DNA of 64,000 nucleotides from an uncultured bacterium. GTDB lineage: Bacteria > Bipolaricaulota > Bipolaricaulia > UBA7950 > UBA9294. The notes beneath the pieces were generated by a model, which did not search any database, was not told where the DNA came from, and worked only from the letters and a program-made list of their open reading frames with translations. The position numbers were made by a program, and so were the translations under genes. Location: assembly GCA_903857865.1 (NCBI GenBank), contig CAIOGO010000018.1, positions 35,221 to 99,220 of the forward strand, given 5' to 3'. The number at the start of each line of letters is the position of its first letter. The stretch's first letter is position 1. Shown piece by piece: positions 15,545 to 24,268 of the stretch.

Positions 15545-16909
15545 CTACGCCCCCGGGGTGGGTGAGGACGCCGACGCCGGCTTGTCCTCCGCCTTCGCGT
15601 CGTGGTCCGGCACGAGGTCTTCGAGGTTGCGCACGGCGGGAACGAAGAAGAGGACGATGAGGCAGGCGAGGCAGTAGACGACTCCTGCGAGAACGTACTG
15701 GAGCCCGAGGCCGGAGCCTGGCGACGTGCCGACGAGCCAGCCGAACGCGTGCGACAACCAGGTGGAGGACGTCATCGCCGGCTCGGTCACGTAGTCGGCC
15801 AGCGCTCCGGCGAGGACGGGTGTGATGGGCAAGAGCGAGAAGGCAATGAGCCGCCGCGCCGCGAACACGCGCCCCTGAACGTCCGGCGGGACTTTGGCCT
15901 GCCAAATCGCTTGGGCGGCGCTGTTGGACAAGCACACGGCCAGCATTCCGAGCGCGGCGGTCGGGATCCAGAACGCGAGGCTGCGTCCGAACCCGAACAG
16001 GAAGAGGCCGAGGAACCCAAGGAGGAACTCGCCGACGAAGATGTTGGTCGTCTTCCGCTTGAACCCGCCCCACGCGCTTACGAGGAGGCCTCCGGCCACC
16101 CCGCCGACGGCGGCCGCCGACATCACAGCGCCGAGGGAAGCGCTGTGGTTCCCCGTGCGAGCCAGGATGAACGGGGCGACGAGGCCCATGCCGTTGACGA
16201 AGTTCAGGATGGCAAAGAAGAGGGTAAGGCCGAGGAGACCCTTCCTCGCGAAGATGTACTTGAACCCGAAGATCGCCTCGCGCAGGAGGTGGCTGCGGGC
16301 CGCAGCGCCCTCCGCGGAGGGCGGAGGCGTCGGGATGTGGACGACGAACAGGGTTCCGATGGCGAAAGCGAAGGTCGCCAGATCGATCACGAGGATGCCG
16401 GTGAGTCCGACGATCGGGTAGAGCGCGCCGGCGAGAATCGGCGCGAACACGCCGGGTCCGGAATCGACGAGCGACATCATCCCATTGGCCCGCTGGTACT
16501 GCTCCTTGGGCACCATGGTGCTGATGGCCGCTGAGTACGCCGGCCACTGGAACGTGTTCCCGAGGCCGACGAGGATCGCCGTGAGGTACAGGTGCCAGAC
16601 GGAGAGGCCGCCGGTCGTGTGGAGCACGAGGACGGCCATGGTGCCCGCCGCCGCGGCGAGGTCGCTCAGCATCATCATCAGCTTGCGGTTGTAGCGGTCG
16701 ACCATCGCCCCGGCGATCGGGGACAGGACGAGGAAGGGGATGAGGAACGACGTCGAAATCACGCCGAGGGCGGTGGCGCTGCCCGTCGTCTGGTACGCCC
16801 AGATCGTGAGCGCGAAGCTCGTCGCGCCTGACGCGAGAACGGAGACAAGTTGCCCCGTCCACACGAACGTGAAGCCCACGAAGCCTGTCGGCTTCTGACG
16901 AGCAGCCAT
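15545..16909 (-). CDS. MFS exporter (EntS-like), paralogue 1
   Basis: A 454-residue major facilitator with about 12 hydrophobic helices. The loop after helix 2 reads DRYNRKLMMM and that between halves carries FGFKYIFARKGLL; the WQAKVPPDVQGRVFAARRLIA motif is characteristic of this EntS/MFS_3-like group. It should export a small molecule such as a drug or siderophore in exchange for protons. The start was set at the ATG after GGAGGACAGGGA. A GC-rich hairpin (15537-15558) surrounds its stop codon and may end transcription. A close paralogue lies at 55650-57005. Confidence 0.88.
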   Translation of the reverse strand: MAARQKPTGFVGFTFVWTGQLVSVLASGATSFALTIWAYQTTGSATALGVISTSFLIPFLVLSPIAGAMVDRYNRKLMMMLSDLAAAAGTMAVLVLHTTGGLSVWHLYLTAILVGLGNTFQWPAYSAAISTMVPKEQYQRANGMMSLVDSGPGVFAPILAGALYPIVGLTGILVIDLATFAFAIGTLFVVHIPTPPPSAEGAAARSHLLREAIFGFKYIFARKGLLGLTLFFAILNFVNGMGLVAPFILARTGNHSASLGAVMSAAAVGGVAGGLLVSAWGGFKRKTTNIFVGEFLLGFLGLFLFGFGRSLAFWIPTAALGMLAVCLSNSAAQAIWQAKVPPDVQGRVFAARRLIAFSLLPITPVLAGALADYVTEPAMTSSTWLSHAFGWLVGTSPGSGLGLQYVLAGVVYCLACLIVLFFVPAVRNLEDLVPDHDAKAEDKPASASSPTPGA

Positions 16910-17062
16910 TCCCTGTCCTCCCCGATGGTTGAGTGTGCCGCACATCTTCCGGCACCGAAACACCGGGCGCCACGGGGCGATGTCTCACGTCGCGAGCCCG
17001 GACGCTTGCTCTCAGAGTCAGGACGACACGTCTCGCGAATGTCGCGTGGGCAGCGTGGGCGA

Positions 17063-18145
17063 TCAGGCTGAGGCCTGCGTCGTCGTGCCTTGACGTTCCA
17101 GCTCGAGGAGGCGGTGCTTGCGCCACAGTCCGCCACCGTAGCCGACAAGCTGGCCGTCCTTCCCGATCACGCGGTGACAAGGAATGAGGATCGAGATCCG
17201 GTTGTCGCCGTTGGCGCGGGCCACGGCGCGCACGGCCGTGGGTCGTCCGATGGCGTTGGCCTGATCTTGATAGGATCGTGTCTCCCCGCACGGGATTTCC
17301 TGAAGAGCTTGCCAGACGCGTTCCTGGAACGGCGTTCCCGCGGTGACGAGGGGGACTGTGAACGCTCGCCGCGTGCCGGCGAAGTACTCGGCCAGTTGGC
17401 GTTCGAGGAGAGCGACGTGGGAACTCGTCCCGGGCAGGGCGCGGGCATGGAGCGCCTTCTGGATGCGCCCGAGCTGCGTCTCCAGCATGCGGCGGTCGGC
17501 GAACTCGAGGAGGCACAGGCCTTCATCGGTCGCGCCCGCGACCATGGGTCCGAGGGGAGTCGGAATTCGCGTCACCGTGACGAGGCGCAGACTCCGGCTG
17601 TGTGCCGGCGCCTTGCCCGTCGTCTTGGCGAACGCCTCGGTGAAGCCGCTCAACGACTCGTAGCCCGCCCCATAGGCAGCCGCGGCCACGCCGTCGCCTG
17701 CCTGGATCCGGCCAAAGGCCGTGGCGAGCCGCAGCGCGCGGCCGTAGGCGTGGAAGGTCATCCCATGGTGCTTGAGGAACCAGCGACGCACGCGATCCGG
17801 CTCGAGTCCTCGGTCGCGCAGATCCTGATCCTTCCAGCGCCGGTCCGGAGCGGCGTGGACGTCGTCGAGAAGGGGCCGAACCCATTCCGGTGCCTCGCCA
17901 GGCACCCCAACCGGGTCGCACAGCTTGCAGGGGCGGTACCCGTAATGCAGCGCGTCGGTCGCGGACGGGAAAAACTCCACATTCTCGCGCTTCGGCTTTC
18001 TGGCGCCGCACGTGAGGCGGCAGAAGATGCCCGTCGTGATGACGCCGACGACGCACACGCCGTCGAATTGGCTGTCTCGCTCGATGAGTGCCTTGTAGAG
18101 GAGGTCAGCGGGCGGCAACTCGCGGGTTCGCGCTTGGGTATCCAT
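17063..18145 (-). CDS. ada: Ada: methyl-phosphotriester/O6-methylguanine-DNA methyltransferase and AraC-type activator
   Basis: A 360-residue full-length Ada. The N-terminal AdaA domain has four zinc Cys (C42, C46, C73, C76) in GIFCRLTCGARKP and RPCKLCD. An AraC-type helix-turn-helix follows (~85-185, ALRLATAFGRIQAGDGVAAA, GYESLSGFTEAFAKTTG). The C-terminal domain carries the active site IPCHRVIG (Cys near 323) of O6-methylguanine-DNA methyltransferase. It repairs alkylated DNA and, when methylated at the N-terminal Cys, activates its own regulon. Start after AAGGAGACG. Divergent from the zeta-like gene. Confidence 0.96.
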   Translation of the reverse strand: MDTQARTRELPPADLLYKALIERDSQFDGVCVVGVITTGIFCRLTCGARKPKRENVEFFPSATDALHYGYRPCKLCDPVGVPGEAPEWVRPLLDDVHAAPDRRWKDQDLRDRGLEPDRVRRWFLKHHGMTFHAYGRALRLATAFGRIQAGDGVAAAAYGAGYESLSGFTEAFAKTTGKAPAHSRSLRLVTVTRIPTPLGPMVAGATDEGLCLLEFADRRMLETQLGRIQKALHARALPGTSSHVALLERQLAEYFAGTRRAFTVPLVTAGTPFQERVWQALQEIPCGETRSYQDQANAIGRPTAVRAVARANGDNRISILIPCHRVIGKDGQLVGYGGGLWRKHRLLELERQGTTTQASA

Positions 18146-18288
18146 GGGACAACGTCTCCTTTGGCGTCTCGCGTTACGGTAGACGGACGGCGCCGTCTGG
18201 GCAACCGGAAACCTGGCGAAGATGTCGTCCAATGCTGTGCTTCCGCTCCCCCGGTCGGGTGCAACTTCCTTTGTCTACGGAAGAGTCG

Positions 18289-18915
18289 ATGTGGATGAGC
18301 GAACGCGAAGCTCCTACCATGCCTGCGATGAACGAGACTCCGAGAGCGATCGTCGTCGCTGGGCCCAACGGAGCGGGCAAGACGACGTTTGTGCGGCAGT
18401 ACCTCGAGACCCACGTGGGGTTCGAGTACCTGAGCGCCGACGATATCGCGCTCGAACTCTCGCCGAGCCGGCCGGAGACGGTCTACGTGAGTGCAGGCAA
18501 GATCTTCTTTCGAAGGCTGCGCAACCTTCTCGCTGTGCGCCAGAGTTTCGTGACGGAGGTGACGCTTTCGAGTTCCCGCCTTGGCCGACACATCGCGGCG
18601 TTTCACGCTGCCGGTTACGAGGTGGAACTCGTGTTCATCCACTTGGAGTCGGCCGAGCTGTGCGTCGCCCGTGTCGCCGAGCGGGTGCGCAAGGGCGGGC
18701 ACCGCGTTGCGCCGCGCGACATTCGTCGCCGATACGGACGCAGCGTGACGAACTTCTGGACGCGCTACCGCGCGATCGTGGATGGCTGGTTTCTCATGCA
18801 GAACTCGTTCCAGTCCTTCAGTCTGGTGGCGTACGGCACTCGGGAGTCCTTGATCGTCGAGGATCCGGCGCTGTATGATGCCTTCGTGAGAGGTCTGGTT
18901 GATGCAACGTCCTAA
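18289..18915 (+). CDS. Zeta-toxin-like P-loop kinase
   Basis: A 208-residue protein with Walker A VAGPNGAGKTT, then FEYLSADDIALEL, FVTEVTLSS and a C-terminal helical region rich in Arg (IRRRYGRSVTNFWTRYRAI). This is the zeta-toxin/UDP-GlcNAc-kinase-like family; the Asp in SADDIA and Arg in the lid (RVRKGGHRV) are the usual catalytic positions. Start codons at 18289, 18295, 18319 and 18328 are in frame; 18289 has a weak GGAAGAG. No epsilon antitoxin precedes it. A small basic protein overlaps its 3' end by 14 bases, which hints at a two-gene module. Toxicity is not established. Confidence 0.8.
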   Translation: MWMSEREAPTMPAMNETPRAIVVAGPNGAGKTTFVRQYLETHVGFEYLSADDIALELSPSRPETVYVSAGKIFFRRLRNLLAVRQSFVTEVTLSSSRLGRHIAAFHAAGYEVELVFIHLESAELCVARVAERVRKGGHRVAPRDIRRRYGRSVTNFWTRYRAIVDGWFLMQNSFQSFSLVAYGTRESLIVEDPALYDAFVRGLVDATS

Positions 18916-19192
18916 GACGATTCGGGTGGGGCTAAAGGACAAGGCGCGTCACTTCGAGCGCGTTGGCGCTGAGGCCACGCGCCGGGCGCAGCAGGAGAGT
19001 CGGCGCCGCGGCGTTCCGAACGTCTACTCCTGGCGCGGGAGGCTCGTGTTCGAGCATCCGCACTCCGGCAGGCTCCTGGAATGGGATCCCGCGGCGCCAC
19101 GGACGGGTCGCGCCGTCGGCGTCATTGCCCGTAGCTTCCGTCAGGCCGGCCGACATCTCCTCGTCTTCCTCCGCGCTCTTCGGTTCGAGTAA
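18902..19192 (+). CDS. Small basic protein overlapping the zeta-like gene
   Basis: A 96-residue, strongly basic protein (about one in five residues is Arg or Lys): LKDKARHFERVGAEATRRAQQESRRRGVPNVYSW then LVFEHPHSGRLLEWDP. The ATG lies inside the end of the zeta-like gene, 14 bases overlapping, preceded by AGAGGT, so translation is probably coupled. No family name is recognised. By position it is the best candidate for a partner (possibly antitoxin) of the zeta-like kinase. Confidence 0.65.
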   Translation: MQRPKTIRVGLKDKARHFERVGAEATRRAQQESRRRGVPNVYSWRGRLVFEHPHSGRLLEWDPAAPRTGRAVGVIARSFRQAGRHLLVFLRALRFE

Positions 19193-19312
19193 CCACAGCG
19201 CGTTCTTCCTCTCGCCAACTCCCATCTGTACAGGACTCCGCCATCTCGCCCCAAACAACGCCGTGTGCACGCGCCGCCCGGCCCATCTGCGCCGAGCTGA
19301 GCCGGCGGCCGA

Positions 19313-19603
19313 TTACGCGTTGGGGTCTGGAGGCTCTCCACCTTCGGCGACGTGGAGTCGGAGGAAGAGCCACATGATGAGGAGTGCGGCGACCGCCCCG
19401 ACGGCGACCCACAGAACGCGTATCGGGACGATCAGGTCGCCGAAAACCACCGTGACCAAGAGAACGCCGATCATCGGCGCCCACCCCCACTTCGTGAGCA
19501 CCGATCGCCCGCCGCACTTCGCACAGCGATAGCCCATCAAGCCTGAGTAGACGAGCAAACGTAGGGGGTTCGCGACGGTACGGCAGTACGGGCAACGCGT
19601 CAT
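19313..19603 (-). CDS. Zinc-ribbon membrane protein
   Basis: A 96-residue protein with two Cys pairs at the N-terminus (CPYC near residue 4 and CAKC near 27), enough for a zinc ribbon, followed by two transmembrane helices (WAPMIGVLLVTVVFGDLIV and VLWVAVGAVAALLIMWLFL) and a short acidic tail. Function unknown; similar small proteins occur across many bacteria. It is single and convergent to the small basic gene. AAAGGAGACCG precedes the ATG. Confidence 0.72.
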   Translation of the reverse strand: MTRCPYCRTVANPLRLLVYSGLMGYRCAKCGGRSVLTKWGWAPMIGVLLVTVVFGDLIVPIRVLWVAVGAVAALLIMWLFLRLHVAEGGEPPDPNA

Positions 19604-19706
19604 CGGTCTCCTTTCTCTGTCGTCCTGAACACGACGGCTCCAGCCTACACGCAGGCCGCCGCGACGTCCACGGGAAGGAACCTTGGTTGCGCGAACTCAG
19701 GGGGCG

Positions 19707-20258
19707 TCAGGAGTAGAGGCCTGGATTCCGGAACGGGATGAGGGCAAGAGTGACGGCGTGCCGGTAGAGCGTCGCGCGGTTGATTGCGCCGCCCGTGAGG
19801 AGTCCGACGGCTCCGCCCTCGCGTTTGGAATCCGTGCAGCCGAACACGCGGTCGTCGGCCTCACCGAGCTCCAACCCGTCACGGACGAGGCGCGCGACCG
19901 CTTCTGGAAGGAAGAACGTGCCCGTCCTCGCCTTTCCCGTGCGGTCGCGGGACCGCACAACGACCCACGCGTAGGCGGCCAATCGCTCGTCCATGTCGGC
20001 GACGCCGCCCTCGATGCCGACCCAGAAGTCGGCGTCAGGCGACGCGGCCATGGCCCGAGCGGCGCGAGCCTCGGCTCCGCGGAGAGTCTCCGCATCGGTG
20101 CCGGGCTGGTCGCCCACGCCCGATGGGACGTCGAGGCCGCTCACACGGAAGATCCCATCGGGGAAGGCATCTCGGAAGCCTCCGAGCGCCGCGCGGATCT
20201 TGACTGGGTTATTGGAGGCCACGACGATGCGGCGTTCGCTTGGCGGCTTCACGCTCAC
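19707..20258 (-). CDS. yjjX: YjjX-family inosine/xanthosine triphosphatase
   Basis: A 183-residue house-cleaning NTPase. RRIVVASNNPVKIRAAL at the N-terminus forms the substrate-binding loop of the YjjX/NTPase_I-T family, followed by GTDAETLRGAEARA and FWVGIEGGV. It hydrolyses non-canonical ITP/XTP. The start is taken as the GTG overlapping the stop of the DUF2164 gene (GTGA); a second GTG two codons later is possible. The three genes ppiC-like, DUF2164 and yjjX form one operon. Confidence 0.9.
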   Translation of the reverse strand: MSVKPPSERRIVVASNNPVKIRAALGGFRDAFPDGIFRVSGLDVPSGVGDQPGTDAETLRGAEARAARAMAASPDADFWVGIEGGVADMDERLAAYAWVVVRSRDRTGKARTGTFFLPEAVARLVRDGLELGEADDRVFGCTDSKREGGAVGLLTGGAINRATLYRHAVTLALIPFRNPGLYS

Positions 20259-20506
20259 CTCTTCCAGAACCCGAATTCCCTCTCGAAGCACGTGCCGTCG
20301 ATTTCGGACACCATCTGCTGGATTGCCGTCTGAGCATCGCCCACGGCGAGGTTGTACACCGAGGGGCCGATCTCCTTGAGCGCGAAGTCGAGGAGGAGCG
20401 ACGCCTTGAGATGGCCGATGTCCTGCTCGAGGTGTTCGGCGAAGTAGCGCCGAATCGAGGCTATGAGCCGCTCACGCGTCGCCTTGTCGAGCTCGATGGG
20501 CCACAG
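20255..20506 (-). CDS. DUF2164 protein (probable CTG start)
   Basis: About 83 residues matching the compact DUF2164 family: IELDKATRERLIASIRRYF, DIGHLKASLLLDFALKEIGP, VYNLAVGDAQ and ending FEREFGFWKR. Function of the family is unknown. No ATG, GTG or TTG lies near the expected N-terminus. CTG at 20506 directly follows the ppiC stop (GAGTAGGCCTG) with GGAGTAGG upstream, so translation is probably coupled. The stop overlaps the yjjX GTG. Confidence 0.82.
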   Translation of the reverse strand: MWPIELDKATRERLIASIRRYFAEHLEQDIGHLKASLLLDFALKEIGPSVYNLAVGDAQTAIQQMVSEIDGTCFEREFGFWKR

Positions 20507-20508
20507 GC

Positions 20509-20796
20509 CTACTCCGTGCGGCTGGTGATCTCGATCAGGTGGTATCCGAACTTCGTCTGCACCGGGCCGTGAACGACTCCGACGGCGTCGTGGAAGACGA
20601 CGTGGTCGAACTCCGGCACCATCTGCCCCGGTCCGAACTCCCCAAGGTCGCCGCCCGACGAACCGGAACCGGACGGGCACTTGGAATGCACCTCAGCCAG
20701 CGCGGCGAAGTCCGCGCCGCCTTCGATCTCTCTCAGCAACTCCTCAGCCTCTTCGTAGGTGTCTACGAGAATGTGCCGCGCCGTCGCCTTGGCCAT
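20509..20796 (-). CDS. Small parvulin-type peptidyl-prolyl isomerase (PpiC-like)
   Basis: A 95-residue, single-domain parvulin: ATARHILVDTYEEAEELL, the GADFAALAEVHSKCPSGSGSSGGDLGEFGPGQM block and VHGPVQTKFGYHLIEI are all conserved. With no signal peptide it should act in the cytoplasm on prolyl bonds. Size equals E. coli PpiC. The start follows GGGAGGCGGAC. It is the first gene of the operon with DUF2164 and yjjX. Confidence 0.92.
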   Translation of the reverse strand: MAKATARHILVDTYEEAEELLREIEGGADFAALAEVHSKCPSGSGSSGGDLGEFGPGQMVPEFDHVVFHDAVGVVHGPVQTKFGYHLIEITSRTE

Positions 20797-21011
20797 GTCC
20801 GCCTCCCTCTTCTGAAGCATCGACAATACCCGACCTCGAGAGGATCGACAACTCATGTGGGCTGGGAAATGTAGTTCGCGGGAAGGGCTTCCCAGTTTGC
20901 TCGGTCCGACCGGCCTGTAGTCTGTGGCCTCGGATCCCCGGCTGCGTCTAGTCTTAGTCCCTCGAACTCGCTAGGCTGGATCGCAGAGCGACAAGGGGAG
21001 CGGAGGTAGCT

Positions 21012-21584
21012 ATGCGGCTTGCGGTGGGAATGCTCATGCTCATCGGTCTTGCGGCCATCAGTTTCGTCAACGTTCATCAAGGAGCGCCCATGACCACCAG
21101 CGATGTCGATGTCACGAGGTACATGGGGATGTGGTACGCGGTAGCCAGCATTCCGACGACGTTCGAGAAGGGATGCGCCCAGGGAACGACGGCCTACTAC
21201 CGTCTCTTGCCCAACGGCCGGGTTGAGGTAACCAACACCTGCTATGATGCCGCTGGCAAGGCGTCTCGTGTGGTTGGACGGGCGTGGATTCCCGATCCGT
21301 CGCAGACCGGCAAGCTCAAGGTGAGCTTCGTGGGCCTGCTCGGACTCTGGCTCTTCCCAGCAGACTACTGGATCCTTGACCTCGCGGCCGACTACAGCTA
21401 CGCCGTCGTCGGGCATCCCGAGCGAAAGTTCGGCTGGATCCTGAGTCGCACGCCGACCCTTGCGGACGACGTGTTGGCGGGAGTCTACAGCCGCCTCGAG
21501 CGGCAGGGCTATCGGCGCGACCAGTTCGTGCCGATCGATCAGACGATGCACCTGTCCAAACGCCTGACGCCGGCCAGCGGCTGA
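21012..21584 (+). CDS. Lipocalin (Blc-like)
   Basis: A 190-residue lipocalin. After an N-terminal hydrophobic segment (LAVGMLMLIGLAAISFV) come the lipocalin signatures: TRYMGMWYAVASIP (GxW), VEVTNTCYD, FPADYWILDLAADYSYAVVGHPERKFGWILSRTP. Bacterial Blc proteins normally have a lipobox, but here there is no Cys in the signal segment, so it is probably a periplasmic or membrane-anchored form. Blc binds lysophospholipids or fatty acids. GGAGCGGAGGTAGCT lies before the ATG. Confidence 0.9.
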   Translation: MRLAVGMLMLIGLAAISFVNVHQGAPMTTSDVDVTRYMGMWYAVASIPTTFEKGCAQGTTAYYRLLPNGRVEVTNTCYDAAGKASRVVGRAWIPDPSQTGKLKVSFVGLLGLWLFPADYWILDLAADYSYAVVGHPERKFGWILSRTPTLADDVLAGVYSRLERQGYRRDQFVPIDQTMHLSKRLTPASG

Positions 21585-21769
21585 CGCTCTACAACGCGTC
21601 GGCGACCGACGTCTCGACGGACGCTTCGTGGTTCATAAGCACGAGGAGGCGGCCGACAGGCTGGCCGAGCCGTGTTGATGAATCCTTCCGGGTCTACGAG
21701 CACGACGCCGCAGACCGTTGCGTGGATCGGCGGCGGGCGATACCGTAGACACGTCGGAAGGTGAGCAAG

Positions 21770-22549
21770 ATGAAGCTGTTGGAGAACAAGATCGGCCTCG
21801 TCTTCGGCCTCGCGAACGACCGAAGCATCGCATGGCACATCGCGCGGAACGCGATCGAGCACGGCGCGACCTGCGGATTCCCGTACCTCTCGGGAGAGAA
21901 GATGGAACGACGTGTCCGCAAGACGCTCGAGGATGGCGGCGTGGCCGCCCCGTGGCTCTACCCGTGCGACGTCTCGCGCGACGACGACCTGGACTCCCTG
22001 TTTTCTGCTGCGGCGAAGCACTTCGGACGCCTCGACTTCGTCGTGCACTCCATCGCGTATGCCGATCGCGAGTACCTCCAGCCGGGTACGTTCGCCGAGA
22101 CGCCGCGCGCTGCGTTTGCGCAAGCGCTCGACATCTCCGTCTACTCCCTCCTCGCCGTCGCCCGCCGCGCGCAACCGCTGATGACGAGCGGCGGCTCGAT
22201 CCTCACGCTCAGCTACTACGGGGCGGAAAAGGCGGCGTCGGGCTACAACGTCATGGGTGTCGCCAAAGCGGCGCTCGAATCGGCCGTCCGATACCTGGCG
22301 GTGGATCTCGGGCCCCAGGGGATTCGCGTCAACAGCCTTTCCGCTGGGCCATGTCGCACGTTGTCGGCGATGGCCGTCGGCGGCATCGACGACATCCTGA
22401 CGAGGGTCGAAGCGGTCGCGCCATTGCGCCGGAACATCGAGACCGACGAGGTCGGGAAGGCGGCCGTCTACCTCTTGTCCGACCTTTCCTCCGGCGTAAC
22501 GGGAGAAACCCATCACGTGGATGCCGGCTACAGCGCCATCGTCACGTAG
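21770..22549 (+). CDS. fabI: Enoyl-[acyl-carrier-protein] reductase (NADH) FabI
   Basis: A 259-residue SDR-type FabI: GLVFGLANDRSIAWHIAR is the dinucleotide-binding loop unique to FabI, and LSYYGAEKAASGYNVMGVAKAALES carries the Tyr-x6-Lys catalytic pair. The C-terminus (GVTGETHHVDAGY) is typical. It catalyses the last reduction of fatty acid elongation and is the target of triclosan and diazaborine. Start at the ATG after GGAAGGTGA. A terminator separates it from the convergent helicase gene. Confidence 0.95.
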   Translation: MKLLENKIGLVFGLANDRSIAWHIARNAIEHGATCGFPYLSGEKMERRVRKTLEDGGVAAPWLYPCDVSRDDDLDSLFSAAAKHFGRLDFVVHSIAYADREYLQPGTFAETPRAAFAQALDISVYSLLAVARRAQPLMTSGGSILTLSYYGAEKAASGYNVMGVAKAALESAVRYLAVDLGPQGIRVNSLSAGPCRTLSAMAVGGIDDILTRVEAVAPLRRNIETDEVGKAAVYLLSDLSSGVTGETHHVDAGYSAIVT

Positions 22550-22567
22550 CTGGTCGTCGCCCGTCCC

Positions 22568-22615
22568 GAGCTACCGAAGAGCGGGCGCGGTCCGAAAATG
22601 GCGGACCCGTAGCTC
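22568..22615. terminator. Nested hairpin between fabI and the DEAD-box gene
   Basis: An outer stem GAGCTAC (22568-22574)/GTAGCTC (22609-22615) encloses an inner perfect stem GGTCCG-AAAATGG-CGGACC. It lies between convergent genes and could end both transcripts. No long U-run is present. Confidence 0.55.
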
Positions 22616-22634
22616 TCTGCGAAGACCGCCGGAA

Positions 22635-23894
22635 CTAGGCGCCGTGTGCGCGCGGCACGGCGCGGTGGCGGCTCACATAGAGCGCTCCGGATGGGCGAGG
22701 TGCGGTGGCTATGGGCTGACGGAACGAACGCGGGAGAGCGGCGGCCGGCGCCCTTGTCGCGAACTGCGTTTCCGGCTCGAACGTTCCGTAGTCGAAGTCC
22801 GCCAGGCGGCGGCGCTCGATTCGCGCCCCGACCGCGCGGTCGATGTCGCGGATCATGAGACCGTCGGCGGGAGAGGCCAGTGTGAATGCTTCTCCAACCT
22901 GATCTGCCCGGCCCGTGCGGCCGATGCGGTGCGTGTACGCGTCCACCGTATTGGGAACGTCGACGTTGATCACGTGTGTGATGCCCGTGACGTCGATCCC
23001 TCGTGCGGCGACATCCGTGGCAACCAGAATGTCATAGCGGCGGCCGCGGAATCCATCGATGGCGGCCTGGCGCTGGACCTGCGACATGTTCCCCTGCAAG
23101 GCAGCTGCGCGGTGTCCCGCCTTGGCCAGAATCAGCGCCAGATTGCGAGCCCGGTGCTTAGTCCTCGTGAAGATCAGGACGCGCCCGGTCGCCGTCCGCT
23201 TGAGCAGGGCGAGGAGGAGGTTCGTCTTCTGGGTCTCCGGAACTGGGTAGAGTGCGTGCGACACCGTCTTCGCCGGGGCGATGGGGTCGACCTGGACCGT
23301 CGTCGGATCGCGGAGAATGCTCTGGGCGAGGCCGCGGATGTCGTTGGGCATCGTGGCGCAGAAGAAGAGCGTCTGCCGGCGTGCGGGGACATGTCGAAGT
23401 ATGCGGCGAATGTCGGGCAGGAACCCCATGTCGCACATGCGGTCCGCCTCGTCGAGCACCAGCACCTCAACGTGCAAGAGATCGATAGCGCCATCGTCAA
23501 TGTGGTCGAGGAGTCGGCCCGGGCAGGCGATGACGATGTCCGCGCCCCGCCGCAGGGCGGCCAATTGCGGCCGCTTGCTCACTCCGCCGTAGATCGCGAC
23601 GCTGCGCACCTTCGTGTGTCGCCCGAACGCGATCGTCGCCTGATGAATCTGCTCTGCCAGCTCGCGCGTCGGCGCAAGGATCAACGCGCGGATGCCGCCC
23701 GGCTGGCCGCGAACGAGGCGGTCGAGAATGGGGAGCATGAACGCTGCTGTCTTTCCTGTTCCTGTCTGTGCTAAGCCGAGAACGTCCCGCCGCGCGAGGA
23801 CGACCGGGATGGCTTGCTCTTGGATGGGGGTCGGGGCCTGATACTCAACGCCGGAAACAACGTGCGGGTGAAGCGAGAAATGCTCGAAACTCAC
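22635..23894 (-). CDS. DEAD-box RNA helicase, RhlE-like
   Basis: A 419-residue helicase with the complete motif set: FxxF/Q motif (SFEHF, APTPIQEQAIP), motif I AQTGTGKT, Ia PTRELAEQI, GG, TPGR equivalent ACPGRLLDH, motif II VLDEADRM, motif III as CAT instead of SAT (FFCATMP), IV LIFTRTKHRA, V ATDVAARGIDV and VI HRIGRTGR. The C-terminal tail is short and basic, as in RhlE. It unwinds RNA in ribosome assembly or decay. GTG start after AAGGAGGA. Confidence 0.93.
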   Translation of the reverse strand: MSFEHFSLHPHVVSGVEYQAPTPIQEQAIPVVLARRDVLGLAQTGTGKTAAFMLPILDRLVRGQPGGIRALILAPTRELAEQIHQATIAFGRHTKVRSVAIYGGVSKRPQLAALRRGADIVIACPGRLLDHIDDGAIDLLHVEVLVLDEADRMCDMGFLPDIRRILRHVPARRQTLFFCATMPNDIRGLAQSILRDPTTVQVDPIAPAKTVSHALYPVPETQKTNLLLALLKRTATGRVLIFTRTKHRARNLALILAKAGHRAAALQGNMSQVQRQAAIDGFRGRRYDILVATDVAARGIDVTGITHVINVDVPNTVDAYTHRIGRTGRADQVGEAFTLASPADGLMIRDIDRAVGARIERRRLADFDYGTFEPETQFATRAPAAALPRSFRQPIATAPRPSGALYVSRHRAVPRAHGA

Positions 23895-24268
23895 TGAAAG
23901 TCCTCCTTGGACTATTGAGCCAAGTCGCACTCTCAGCTCGTGATGCTTTGCAATCTTTGCGGTTGACGTATGCGATCCAGTTGCTAGCGTGATATTGGTG
24001 GGAAGTGTACCCGCTCCGCGCGAGCTTATCCAGCGGCGATCGGCTCTTGCGGCGCTGCCTGCCCGGAAACGCTCTCCAGGACGGTTGTTTCGCGCTCAAT
24101 GCCGAACGGCGTTCGGCACGGGAGTCTTGGTGAAGGCGTGGCTTCTCTCCGAAGCGTCGGCACAGACTCTTCATTTCTTGGATGTCTCCGAGGATCGAGG
24201 ATAGGATGAACGTCGCTGCGTGGGCCTCGGTGGCTCGGCAGCGTCCTCAAAACTGAAAGGGGGCAACG
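23895..24268. other. Divergent intergenic region of the helicase and SPFH genes
   Basis: No gene is supported. The region contains a perfect hairpin, TGCCGAAC-GGC-GTTCGGCA (24100-24118), and a 16-codon frame at 24205-24255 (MNVAAWASVARQRPQN) just ahead of the SPFH gene. That frame has a weak ribosome site and may be chance. The left end (23940-23965, GATGCTTTGCAATCTTTGCG) carries short repeats of unknown role. Confidence 0.45.

Noticed and set aside
15462-17516. A 684-codon open frame on the minus strand
   Set aside because: It is Arg/Pro/His-rich and out of frame with the clear MFS and Ada genes covering the same bases; a GC-rich shadow.
24205-24255. 16-codon leader frame before the SPFH gene
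   Set aside because: Weak ribosome site and no regulatory structure linked to it; retained only as a remark in the intergenic entry.
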